The notes under the pieces are model-generated. The model did no database searches. It was not told where the DNA came from and saw only the letters and a program-made list of their open reading frames with translations. Below, one piece after another: positions 1-10,500 of a DNA stretch of 64,000 bases. Within the stretch, counting starts at the first letter, position 1; the number at the start of each line of letters is the position of its first letter. The position numbers were made by a program, and so were the translations under genes. The stretch comes from Unio delphinus (lineage: Eukaryota > Mollusca > Bivalvia > Unionida > Unionidae), in contig JAQISU010000081.1 in NCBI GenBank assembly GCA_029339505.1, forward strand, positions 17,584,001-17,648,000, given 5' to 3'.

Positions 1-232
1 ATGTGCAATGCGGGTTTCATAGAACCATTTTGCTGTGGCTTGCTCCACGTCTTTAAATTTAGCAGTCTTCTGCTTCTTTCTTTGGTAAGCGCAGTTACCT
101 TCAACAGTCTTTCTTTAATTTTTCGCAGACGTCTTTGCGAGATGCTCCACCCTCAACTTCAATAACAGCTAGATATTTAGTTTCCAGAGACTGTAAATTT
201 AATCTGCGTTTTACACTGGTGTTGGTAGCCAT
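1..232 (-). pseudogene. pogo/Tigger transposase N-terminal DNA-binding domain, broken
   Basis: Starting at the ATG at 232 and reading down, the frame gives MATNTSVKRRLNL, then SLETKYLAVIEVEGG and ASRKDVCEKL. This resembles the first helix-turn-helix of CENP-B/pogo-class transposases, where a hydrophobic helix is followed by a serine-K/R-x-(D/E)-V recognition segment. A stop codon interrupts it after about 45 residues (KKDC then TGA) and the window edge removes the rest. The homologous stretch at 46554-46783 has the same start but is frameshifted. It is a dead copy. Confidence 0.55.
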
Positions 233-857
233 CGTACATATAAACTTAAAAAGAAGACTTTCACAGCACAATACTTGTTTTAATCACTAATCACTTTGGA
301 AAATGCAATAATCTATCAGAGTTCAATGCTTTTAGTTTAGTTGACACGAGAGGCCAACTTAATAAGACCAAACAAAAAGCCTGTTTTTTTGTGTGTTTTT
401 GTTGGCGTTTTTTTTTTATCCCACCATGACATTAAAGCCTGGCAGCAAGATCAACTAATTGTAACTGGCCTCTTGCAAATATAAATGGTTAGGCTGGAAA
501 ATTAAAATTGGCGGCAAGATCAACCAATTGTTAAACAAAGTATGGGTCAGAACTGGCAGCTGGTCGACATGAACAATTCGGCGGGAAAATTGTAATCTGG
601 CAGCAAGATAAAGCAATTGTTGAACAAAGTATGGGTCTTAACTGGCAGCTTGTCGACATAAACATTTTGAAAACAAAGGATTTGTTTAAGCTGGGACCAA
701 GGGCTTCTGTCAATTTATACGTTTTTCTTTTATCTCGACGTCGACATAACCATGACAATTTGATAGTAATAGTAGACCAAGGGACCGGGACTTTGCCTTT
801 TTGTTGACATAGGCGGCTTGTCAAGATAAGCAATGTCGATATCAACGGGTAGGACTG
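1..857 (-). mobile_element. pogo/Tigger-like DNA transposon, copy 3 (CAGTCCTACCC ends), left part cut by window edge
   Basis: The right end at 840-857 reads CGGGTAGGACTG and is followed by TA, the dinucleotide target duplicated by Tc1/mariner/pogo elements. The same end in opposite orientation opens the copy at 28708. Positions 1-330 match 46554-46860 and positions 350-857 match 47800-48138, so this copy lacks the block between them (internal deletion). On the minus strand positions 232-1 encode a transposase N-terminus. Family assignment rests on TA target, CAG ends and the helix-turn-helix segment. Confidence 0.7.
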
Positions 858-1284
858 TATTATGAAACTGCACGCAAATCCGCGGACAAGCATACTCTTA
901 TATTGTAGTTACGTAAACAGCGTCTTTTCTAAAATATGTATGTGGGATTAATGGATTGTTAATAAAAATGAGAAAACAAATAATTGACTTTTTTGGAAAG
1001 TAGATTTACCAAAAAAGCCTAATCTATATATGTTTATGCGTAACGCGTAATTTAGTGGAAAAAAGCATAATGATTACACCAAAAGCACAATAGTTGGCAT
1101 GTACACTAATGCATGTCTATTAGTCCGCGACTAATAGTTTTCCTCACGGACTAATAAATATGTTCCAATAAAAGTATGCCTAACTCATAAAAAATACAAA
1201 AGTACTAATTATTGTAAAGTTTGCTTTCCTGTATTTATTAATGAATTTCATAATAGAAATACAGGCAAATAACTTGCTCGAGAT

Positions 1285-1375
1285 CTCGGAAATGCTTAAT
1301 TACGTGTATTTTGACGCAATTTTTTTTATCTGGGATGCAGAAAATCACCCACACAGGAGTCCTCCGTACTAACGT
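1285..1375. repeat. detached fragment of the pogo-like family
   Basis: The stretch with 'tgacgcaatttttttt' and 'gcagaaaatcac', ending in 'caggagtcctccgtac', matches 46890-46945 in the same orientation and 29970-30025 inverted. It lies outside the terminal repeat of copy 3, so it is a separate fragment or an old rearrangement. A second fragment at 2440-2540 ('actgctggtggtactcc', 'gttttaaaatcccagc') matches 47670-47750. Confidence 0.5.
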
Positions 1376-1816
1376 TTTTTTTTTTGGGGGGGGGGGAGAG
1401 AGACTTTCTTTGAGCAAAGGTCGTTGGCTTGCTTTGATGATGTGCATTTGTTATTGAAGGCACTGCCAAAAGACCTAACAAATACCTGTTTTGATATTGC
1501 TGTGGCAACATCAGATAATTGTAGAACATTGAGACAGATTTGTTTTATTTGTTTAGTATATATCTGTGCTTCAAAGGTAATGTTTTCTTTGAAGTGTCAG
1601 GAAAACTTTTTTTTCTTCCATGTTTTTTTTATATAAAATTAGCGTCATCTGGTTGACTACTCATCTCACGTTTCTGCCTTCAGGTGTTTGATTTTAAATA
1701 GTCAGTTGCATGTTATTTTGATTTTAATACAGCATATAGTAATAAGGCCAGATATCAGCATAAGCAGATTATGATATAACAGTGCATTGTTATATCCAAG
1801 TTGACTGCTTCCTGTC

Positions 1817-2735
1817 ATGGTGCCTTTGATTTTCTCTACTCCAAACGCAAGACTGCATATACAGTTTATATCAGCCAAAATTGTTGTCGCCACAAATATC
1901 ACCAGATGGTATATTTTGCCACCAAAAAGGAAAATAGAATCGCAATTTTCTACATTGGCAAAGCCCCGTGATCCTGTTATTGATTTCATTTCCGATTGTA
2001 ACTGTATAAATATTGCATGCGAACTCGAAACCAAAACACATCGAGGCTTGGACAAAATGCCATTTGCAAATTTGGAAAAGTATTTTCGGGTTAAACGAAA
2101 AAATTATGATTTAAATGAGATTCAGAACTGTGCTTAATTTACTAGAACTGATATAGTGGACTATTCTGCGCATGGCTTTGAAAATATGTAATATTTATGC
2201 ATCAGGCTATGGAAATGAAATACATTACTTTGGAATCTTTCTGTCTGCATTTCAGCCCAAAAAACAAAACAAAAATTTTACCAAAAAGGCACGTTATCGA
2301 ATAATTACAGAAATGATGTATTCTTGTGCAGAATTACAAGACATGTCAAATAAGCTGATACAGTTGTACATGTCAGTGTTGGGGGAATTAAACTCAATGG
2401 CATCCAACAGGTCTTCTAATCAGCAAGGTTAAAAAAAATTTGGGATGGGACTGCATCTACTGCTGGTGGTACTCCTATTTTTACCAAAAAGGGAGCCCTG
2501 AACTCCTAGTTTTAAAATCCCAGCGAGACCTATGTGCTATTTTTAGTTATTGAATTTGTTATAACTCTTATATGTAAATCCAGATAACGAAAGCACTTTA
2601 CAGTAAGCATTACCAATGGTGTGCAAAGCGTTCTAATCGCACTGAACAGAATCAGGGCTAAACAAAGAAAGCAAAGAACAATGTGGCCATTTGTACACGG
2701 TGTGGAAAATCTGGCCATAAGGCAGAAGACTGACA
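1817..2735 (+). pseudogene. unrecognised decayed reading frame ending in a zinc-knuckle-like motif
   Basis: An open stretch of 106 codons begins at 1817 and a second of 86 codons at 2172; neither resembles a family I can name. At 2679-2726 a different frame reads ICTRCGKSGHKAED and then TGA. This has the spacing C-x2-C-x4-H-x4- of a CCHC zinc knuckle with the final cysteine codon replaced by a stop. Such knuckles occur in retroelement gag/ORF1 proteins and in some transposases. Whether the knuckle and the upstream frames were one gene is inference. Lysine-rich residues precede the motif. Confidence 0.3.
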
Positions 2736-3279
2736 ATAATGAGGACAAAAGAGAATGCAACAAATAGTATGATAAAGAAAGTAGGAACCAATCTTTTCTA
2801 GAGAAGTGGAAATGCAGTCGTCAGTGTCTTAACTTTTATCCCAAAGTAAATACAATGTTTTGCAGCGTCTGCAGATAGCATTAAAAAATGGAGAATGAAA
2901 AAACAAGCTCATTTGTAGTTGGATGTTCCAATTTACAGTTGGAAACAATAGTATATCATGAAACTAAATCCAAGGCCCATCAAAAATGCATGACCACGAG
3001 TTGAAAGTTATCGAAACCAAAAAGAGAGCTATCTGCAAAATACACGCTAGCATGAACAAAGTATTAGTACCGTTGTGGCATGCAGCTAATCTATAATACC
3101 TGTAATTCTATTGCAAAAATTGCAAACGTATTTAAACTATTCAATATTTTTGTCACAAATCAAGCGTATGTTTCATTACATTCCAGGGTCTATAAATGGT
3201 GTCTATACAAATTGTAAACTTGATTTTCCATAACAGTAAAATATCTTTTTTAGATACAAAAAATAGGAAAAATAATACC

Positions 3280-4145
3280 ATACACATAAAGTCTGAGAAC
3301 TAAATTCAATTAGTCCGTAATGGCCACATGCAACTGATGTAAATTTTTTTAAGCTGTATGCATATGTAATTTTATACCCTTTCATTGTCCAGCTAACAAA
3401 GCCGACATTATTTACTAGTCAAATGATTTCCTCTAATAACACAGTTATGCCCAGAAAACGTTGCCGGCTTTCTTTTTTTGTAAAAATGTTTATTAAATTG
3501 TGAGAATCTTGTATCAACCACTGCAATGTCGTGTGCTTGGTTGTGTATGCAGTTAATGAACATGTGTCTTTACCCTTGGATCATTTCTGATGTTTATTTA
3601 GGCATAACAATTCAAGAACCTGGTGAAATTAATACATTTTAGAAGCCACGTTTTATACACTATTTCTCGTACTTTATCGTATTTTAGAATTCATACACAA
3701 TCTCTATCCCAAAAACAAAATAAACGTATAACGATTTTATAAGCACACCCCATACACATGTATAACCCGCGAACTAAGTGCAGTAGGCCTGCAATGGTCA
3801 CAAGTCGCTTTTATAACTTTTTAAGTTGAATGCACGTCAATTTCATACCCTCTCCATTTCCAGCTAGTAAAGCGGATATTATTTACTGGTCAACTATATG
3901 CATTTAATAACACTGCCAAGCCCAGTAAACATGTCGAAGGCTTTCATTTTTTTATGTTTATTAAACCGTGAGAAGCTTTTATCAACCACCACATTGTCTG
4001 CTGATTGGTTGTGTGTGCAGTTAAAGAAGAAACACACATTGGCTATTGTTTGAGCAACGATTGTAAACAGAATTAATTGAAGACTACACGAAGACCACAT
4101 CATGTTTATTTTGCAACACTTCAAGAACATGGTGAAATTTTTAAA
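3280..4145. repeat. diverged local direct duplication (about 3280-3660 and 3740-4145)
   Basis: Both halves contain 'ccagcta..aaagc.g..attatttact.gtcaa', 'ataacac..', 'gtttattaaa..gtgagaa', 'atcaaccac' and 'ttggttgtgt.tgcagtta' in the same order, about 460 bp apart. The copies are clearly diverged and carry no coding signal. A short related block recurs at 4150-4390 ('tgataataaa'). Confidence 0.55.
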
Positions 4146-4149
4146 TCTA

Positions 4150-5575
4150 AGAAGATATGCCACAATCTAATTATATTAAAATTCATACATGAACTCTTCT
4201 CCAAAAATGATAATAAACATTTTACACACTATTTCTCATGCTTAAAATTTTTTTAAAATCTCACGGTAGGAGAAAAATGCACATACATATATTTAAAATT
4301 TTGGGAACCATGTCACAATCGTATTTTATTTGAATTCATATCTGATCTCTTCTCTATATGCGACCTCTACCCCAAAATGATAATAAATTCTTTAATACAT
4401 TACATAGCTGCCAATCCCCGAGTGCAAAAATACTGATTACTTGTGACAAAAATACTGATTTTCAGGAACAAATAATGATTTTTAAATTGCACCATGTTCC
4501 ATATGGGTGCCCATTCAGAAGGTGCACGAGTGCAACACACTCAAATACAAGCTATTTATAGGAGCCCTTTCCACGCCTCATTTCTTTTTTAATCATTGAT
4601 TCAAATGTACCAACTTTCATTGATTATCTCAGTTCTGAGATTTTCTTATTGAAATGTTTTCGTTCAAGCATAAGAATTATCTTTTGCGCTTTTAATGTCT
4701 GAAAAACTTCTGCAAAATAAATCGCCTAGAACACTAGTAACTGAAAAATGAAGGTTTATTTCTAAAAGAAATTTAAAAATCAAATTTCGATTGATGTACA
4801 CTAAGGTTCTCTCTGTCATTTATCTACGTCGTAAGTTCAGGTTGAGTTGAGTGTGATGAAGCAGGAAGCTGAAGTTTATTAGCTTTTTCGTGCTCTTGCA
4901 TTTCATAGGCGCCTCCGTGCCCAATAGCAAAATCCCGTTACACAATTTACAAAAACTAGATACAGCAACAGCGGTAACTATTGCAAAATCCAATATGGCG
5001 GAAAACGACAGGCATGGTAGTCTTGATTTTGAATGAACCAATCGTATTGTAGAACTTCATTTGTATATACATGTGATATACTCTGTCAAAATAGAACTGA
5101 GAGCGCGTCCTAAACTGACAATTCCAAAGAAATTTTCTTATTTTTTTTTTTAAATTAAAAAACGTATTTTTGGCCAAAAAAACGTACACCCGTATTCAGG
5201 TCCAAAATACGGGACAGTTGGCAGCTATAACATTATTTCACGTACTTTGAAGCAAAAAAGAAAAATGTGTGAATAAATACACGAAATTTCAGGAGCCACA
5301 CCGCAACTGCGTTATACCCAAACTCACATTATAGCAATGTTCCATTGTACTTAATTTGACTATTTATGCAATTTGACAAATTTGAAGAAATTCTTGGCAT
5401 TTTGTGAAGATTGTTTTTACCCATAACTTTTGAACCAGATGGGGTAAACGTATGATCTTTTTTGTTATTTTACTTTTATAAGATCGATCTATTGGTTATA
5501 AAATCCACACTCAATTTCTAAGTTGAAATTTTGGCTGCCTCTACATACCAATTTATACCACCAACAATAAATCTT
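4150..5575. other. non-coding stretch, nothing recognised
   Basis: AT-rich sequence with homopolymer runs. The short open frames here show no family motif, no codon bias and no convincing splice sites. The missing EIF3B exons could in principle lie here on the minus strand, but I did not find them. Confidence 0.4.
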
Positions 5576-5707
5576 TTTTTTTTTTTTTTTTACACTGTCC
5601 ATTTATTTTTCATGGTGAAAAGCATTTTTCATTAGTAAATATATTTGAAACTATTGGTCATTTCCACTACCATAAGGTGGCTGGCTATTCGTGCTAAGTA
5701 CTAGTGT
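5576..5707. repeat. left member of a direct repeat that flanks the hAT-like element (partner 6514-6605)
   Basis: Shared landmarks in the same orientation are 'catttttcatt.gtaa', 'attggt.att', 'taccata.gg.ggct' and 'ggctattcgtg', followed by 'agtactagtg'. The element at 5716-6505 sits exactly between the two members. Confidence 0.6.
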
Positions 5708-5715
5708 GATGTGAT

Positions 5716-6505
5716 CACAGGTGCTCGATGCGAGCTTGATGTGAAAAAAAAAACAATAATCTAAAGGGAAAAAAATCATGCAGATGCGATTTTCGGGAAT
5801 TTTTCATCTTGGGATACTTGCGAGCTCCTGTGACAACTGGTGAAAAGAGCTACATGTATTATGATTAACCTTTTTAGCCAATTATGATTAACCTTTTTAG
5901 CCAATCATATTTCAGCGTTGTAGTGTGTGCCTAATACTTTAACTGTCTTGAACTGGTTGTTTGCAGTATGTGCAGTGAAAGAGAAAATGTCTAATTCTTC
6001 CATGGAACAGGATTCCTAAAGTTGAATCGAGTTAATATTAAGTAAAAACTTACCACTGTTCTGTAATTTAAGAATTTGTTTATGGTAGAACCGCAAACAT
6101 TGTACATGTAGCTCTTTTCACTGGTTGTCACAGGAGCTTGCACGTGTCCCAAAATGAAAAATTCCCGAAAATCGCACGTTTTGGAAGTCGTAACTTCAGT
6201 TTGGTACAACATAGAAAAGCCAATGATGGCTTGATGAATACAAAAATATCTCAGGAGTAAAACAAGTCATAGAGAATGGTTGTGTGCTTTTAAATACGGA
6301 AATAGTAGAATGAAATCGAGGGTCATGGGTGGAACCAAGTATTTGGAAGTTACGAACCTTCTCTTTTTATATAGTATATAGAGAGGGTCATATGTCACAA
6401 TGGGTCATTGGTGTAATCTAAGGTATTTTTATCACTCTGCATGATTTTTTCCCTTTAGATTATTGTTTTTTTTATTTCACATCAAGCTCGCGTCGAGCAC
6501 CTGTG
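5716..6505. mobile_element. non-autonomous hAT-like DNA transposon (foldback MITE), 790 bp
   Basis: The ends are inverted repeats. The left end begins CACAGGTGCTCGATGCGAGC at 5716. The right end, read from 6505 on the other strand, begins CACAGGTGCTCGACGCGAGC, and similarity continues about 70 bp through 'aacaataatctaaaggg'. A second inverted block lies inside (5787-5858 against 6104-6176, 'cgattttcgggaattttt'). The element is bracketed by an identical 8-bp sequence, GATGTGAT (5708-5715 and 6506-6513), the target length typical of hAT transposases. It contains no transposase frame. An internal 25-bp unit with 'gattaacctttttagcca' is tandemly doubled at about 5860-5906. Confidence 0.8.
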
Positions 6506-6513
6506 GATGTGAT

Positions 6514-6605
6514 AAGCTGCATTTTTCATTTGTAATTTTTTTTTTACACCATTGGTTATTTTTAGTACCATATGGCGGCTATTCGTGTTAAAGTACTAGT
6601 GACCT
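6514..6605. repeat. right member of the direct repeat flanking the hAT-like element
   Basis: Partner of 5576-5707; see that entry. The similarity starts immediately after the right target duplication ('gctgcatttttcatttgtaa') and ends at 'aaagtactagtgacc'. Confidence 0.55.
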
Positions 6606-6803
6606 GCGATAATTTCATTGCGATTTACTATAAAATCGTACACCATGATTTTGTGCGGTAATAAGGTTTACAGACCAATAGCATACAGTATTAATACCAA
6701 TTTTCGCAATCTCCAACAGAAAGACTAAAGTCAAAGAGAAAAGCTATCAACACAGTACAGAAAGTATGGACGTATAATTTGTTTTTCACTTCATGCTGAA
6801 TAC

Positions 6804-6951
6804 CTTCTTCTTTAATGTCATCCACAAAATCTTCTGGATCACTAAAGTCTGGCTCTTCTTCCTCTTCATCACTTCCGATAACGTGATTTTCAACAGAAGA
6901 TTCTGACTTTTTTGATTTTCGCGATCCCTGATCGCCTTTATCAGCTGCCAT
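6804..6951 (-). CDS. EIF3B: eukaryotic translation initiation factor 3 subunit B, first coding exon (partial gene)
   Basis: eIF3b is a scaffold of the eIF3 complex on the 40S ribosomal subunit in the cytosol. It has an acidic N-terminus, an RRM and a WD40 propeller. This exon starts at the ATG at 6951 (context AAGATGGC) and encodes 49 residues plus one base. A lysine/serine-rich start (GSRKSKKSESS) is followed by an acidic run and PDFSDPEDFVDDIKEE. The segment (S/D)FSDPEDFVDD is diagnostic: human EIF3B has it just before its RRM. The exon ends at GAAGAAG followed by the donor GTATTC (6803 downward). Reading on past the donor gives no conserved residues. The N-terminus before the motif is about 35 residues, much shorter than in human. 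RRM and WD40 exons are not visible and should lie to the left. Confidence 0.8.
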
Positions 6952-7065
6952 CTTAAAAAACCTCGTGGAATACCGGGAAGCTTTTGCGCATGTTTTCGTA
7001 GGTAATCACGTCAAACTTCCGCTACCAGTGAGGCCGTAGGGGCATGCTCGAATGGTAAGTGCCGT
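6952..7065 (-). promoter_or_regulatory. EIF3B: EIF3B 5' UTR and proximal promoter
   Basis: The 110 bp upstream of the ATG are richer in G+C and CpG than their surroundings. On the minus strand they contain GCGGAAG (ETS-type site), TGACGTGA (CRE-like site) and ACATGCGCAA (NRF1-like half site), and no TATA box. This is the usual arrangement for a housekeeping gene. Motif functions are inference. The plus strand carries ATGGTAAGT at 7052-7060, which could be a donor of a divergent transcript, but no other support was seen. Confidence 0.5.
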
Positions 7066-7326
7066 TATTCAATTGAACTGTACTGTTATGTTCCGACTTT
7101 CTAAACGAATGGAGGACATTTTGTTATTCGATTGGAATTGTACATATTCCGACAAAGGAGACTGCCAATAGATTCAGATATTGCTCTGTATTTGGCTTGA
7201 CACCATGTGCAAATTTTTATGTCATCAACATACTATGAGGTTCATGCTACTAAAAAATGTACTGTACATAATTTGTTTGTAATATATAATGTAATATCAT
7301 TCTTGATCACCTCCTGGTATGATATG

Positions 7327-7329
<3 letters not shown>

Positions 7330-7422
<93 letters not shown>
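7330..7422. repeat. compound microsatellite (CT)n(CA)n
   Basis: About 20 CT units are followed directly by about 25 CA units. Open frames across it (Leu-Ser and Thr-His runs) are artefacts. Confidence 0.97.
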
Positions 7423-7423
<1 letters not shown>

Positions 7424-7429
7424 GTATGT

Positions 7430-8600
7430 TATAGAGACGAAATTTTATGTTTTTAACTATTGTATAAATACGTATTACATTATGTATCCTCTGTATCTTA
7501 TGTCAATAAAAAGAACATTGAAGAAAAAAAACACCAACAAAAAGTTATGGTTGTGATATAAATTAACAATTCAGAGCACCCAAGCGTACTAATACCAACT
7601 CAATGACAGCATGAAATTATTGTATTAGTATCCTAAAACGATTTGTCACAAAATGTACAGTCAGGCAAAAACAGCAACAACCCAGCTGAGTTGTTGATAG
7701 AAATAAAAAGTTGACAAATCCACCCTGGTTGCATTCCTCGCTGCTAATGGTGCACCACTGTTTACTGAACCAAGAAAAAAAATCTCGACTGTTATTTAAT
7801 AAGAGCGCGCTTGTCCGTATAACAAGTTATGCGGACAAGACCAGAATGATATTTTCAGAGACTATTAATTGGCGCGAACATTTGGTTTTATAAAGTGTAA
7901 TAGAAGGCCCAAGTATCTTAGAATCTCCAGAAATTTAAATACCCCTACCCCCAAAGATATTTATAGGATTATATGACGTTTCTACAAGAAAACTACAATA
8001 ATTGGTTTGAAGTACCGTACATGTGCGTGTTGCATATAAATAGCAACTAGTGTGACTGTCTGCGCTAGAAAAACAAAATGTTGGTATAGCAGCATTCGCG
8101 AATATGTGTCTATTGAAAACATTCTTAGTGGTACAAAACAGTTTCACTATAATTCTCAGCCTGTATTCGATGAACATTCAATAAAATTTTTAAAAAAAAC
8201 AATTACGAATGGTATATGCGAGATTATTTTGGTGGAAATGGAGAACCGCCAACGTTTCTGCGCAGTCATCTGGTAAAAATTCTGCGGAATGTTCAGCTTC
8301 CCCTTTTAAAACATAAAAGTATACAAACGCCAAGAAAAAAAGCAGACCTGCTGCAGATTATCCGTTAAAATACAACGCCTGCGTGGTTCCCTTCTTGCAA
8401 AATAAATCCAAGAAATGTACGGAATCAGCACAACCACATTATACCAGATACGGAATGCTCGCAAATGCTGTCCAGGGTAGAAATGGAGGTGGAGGGGGGG
8501 GGGCATCCTAGCGACAATAGGACTTGTCGTTAAAAACAGGATCTTCACGCTCTGAGGACTATTTTTTTTTCTACTTCATGGATGGGACAATGTGAAATGA
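7430..8600. other. intergenic stretch, nothing recognised
   Basis: No conserved protein segment, paired splice sites or terminal repeats were found. There is a G-run at 8493-8503 and a pyrimidine run just before the LINE at 8602. Confidence 0.4.
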
Positions 8601-8601
8601 T

Positions 8602-10500
8602 ATGGGTTGTCCTCCATCGCCCAAAGAAAAAAAAAAAACCTGGGTTACAGAAGAGATTCTGAATCTGTGTGATGCCCGAAGAGACCTCAATAACACCAGA
8701 CACACAACAGGGGCAGTGGAGTACCGAGAAATAAACGAAAATATCAGGGGAGAAAACTTGAAGAAAGCAAAAGAAGGATGGATTGGACAAAAGTGCACAT
8801 AAATAGAGAGCAGTCTGATTAAGAATAACAGCAAAAAGGCATTCCAAATTGTGAAAGACTTCACCAGACAGAAGCAACCAAGAGTCAGTACCATTAAAGA
8901 CGACAATAGAAAATGCATCACAGAAGCAAGTGACACTGCAGAAAGATGGACTGAGTATGGTCAAGAACTCTACAACCATCCGTCCACAGGAAACCCAGAG
9001 GTGCTTGAAGTTCCAAACTCCACAAATAATGATGATTTCCCCATTCTCAAAGAAGAGGTGGAGTCAGCAGCAATAAGAGCACTGAAGAATGGGAAAGCAG
9101 CTGTAGTAGACAACATCCCAGCTCAGCTTATCAAGAATGGTGGGGAATCAGTGATAGAGCTACTAACAGAAATGTGGAACAAGATCTGGCAGACAGCCAA
9201 ATGGCCAACACAGTGGACCCAGTCACTGATTATAACACTCACCCAAATATGCAATCCAGCTGTGCCAAAATTAAAGAACTATCAGTTTGATCAGCCATGC
9301 TAGTAAGGTGATGCTGAAGATCATCTCGAACAGACTGAACCCACAAGCAGAAGAAATAATCGCTGAAGAACAGGTAGGGTTCCGGTGTGGAAGAAGCACA
9401 ACAGAACAAATATTCAATCTATGGGTTCGGTGTGAAAAGTACTTACAACATCAACAAGACATCTATCATGTGTTCATAGATACAAAAAAAAAGCCTTTTG
9501 ACAGAGTGCCATGAGGCATTGCGGGCCACAATGAAGAAGTACAACATGGGTCAAAAGTTGACCAAAAGTTGACCAATACCATCAAGCAGCTATACGCCAA
9601 GGCTATCAGTGCAGTAATTGCTCAAGGTTCGGGGGTGGGGTGGGGGTGCCGATTCAAGACAACAGTTGGAGTACGGCAAGGCTGTCTCCTGTCACCCACG
9701 CTTTTCAACATCTACTTAGAGCGCATCATGAGCAAAGCCCTAGAAAACCACTGTGGGACAGTCAGCATTGGAGGGCCTAACATTACCAACCTATGCAGAC
9801 GACATTGATGGGTTCATAGGCAGTGAAGATGAGCTTGCCACCTTAGTGAAGAACCTGGATGAAACATCTTCCAGATTTGACATGGAGATAAGCGTCGATA
9901 AAACAAAGCTAATGACAAATAGCGGCAAACAAATCTCAACCAAGAGTAAAGTCAGAGGACAGGAACTGGGAACAGTGGGCCAATTAACATATCTTGGTTC
10001 CATAATCACCGAAGAGGGTTCAAGAGCAGAGATTTTGTCACGAGCAGCACAAACAACAGCAGCTATGTCAAATCTAAGACCCATATGGAGAGACAAGAAT
10101 ATCTGCCTGAAAACTATAATCAGACTATTGAGAGCACTAGTCAACTCAATCTTTCTGTATTCAGGTGAGGCATGGACCCTGACAGCAGAATTACAACGAA
10201 GAATCCAGCCACTTGAAATTAGATGCTACAGAACCATCCTAGGCATCTCTTGCACGGACCACATCACAAATGAATTTGTGCGTAACACCATCAGGCAAAA
10301 TGTAGGCCATTATGAAGACCTCCTCACCACTGTCTAAAACAGAAAGCTGAAATGGTAATGCCATGTCACTAGAGCCAACAGTCTATCCACAACAGTACTG
10401 CAGGGCAGTGTCCAAAGTGGCAGAAGTAGAGGTAGACAGAGAAAAAAGTGGACTAACAACATTACAGAATGGAGCAGGAAAGTATATTTTTCTGAGTCTT
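8602..10500 (+). mobile_element. RTE-like LINE, broken copy A (linker, reverse transcriptase and C-terminal region)
   Basis: Read across several frames the protein order is as follows. A linker (KTWVTEEILNLCDARRDL) comes first, then LKNGKAAVVDNIPAQLIKNG, which precedes RT block 1. Next are AEEQVGFRCGRSTTEQIFNL, a fingers/palm stretch (YHVFIDTKKKPFDRVP) and GVRQGCLLSPTLFNIYLERI. The catalytic box appears as TYADDIDGF near 9793. The thumb has EAWTLTAEL and the tail has CHVTRANSL then GRSRGRQRKKW at about 10340-10450. The endonuclease domain is missing (5' truncated). There are stop codons near 8800, 9512 and 10335 and frameshifts near 9285 and 9770. FIDFKKAFDRVW-type motif A is damaged, but YADD is intact. 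The copy cannot transpose. The clade is inferred from the C-terminal pattern (CExWT...WxGHVTR...GxRRRGRQRKxW). Confidence 0.85.

Noticed and set aside
1424..1636. 70-codon plus frame
   Set aside because: No motif, low-complexity end; overlaps a fragment of the pogo-like repeat.
4820..5189. Minus-strand frames as possible further EIF3B exons
   Set aside because: No RRM or WD40 residues found; phase and content do not fit.
6691..6803. Extension of the EIF3B frame beyond 6804 (GIQHEVKNK...)
   Set aside because: Intron read-through past a GTATTC donor; the residues after the motif do not resemble eIF3b and include no RRM.
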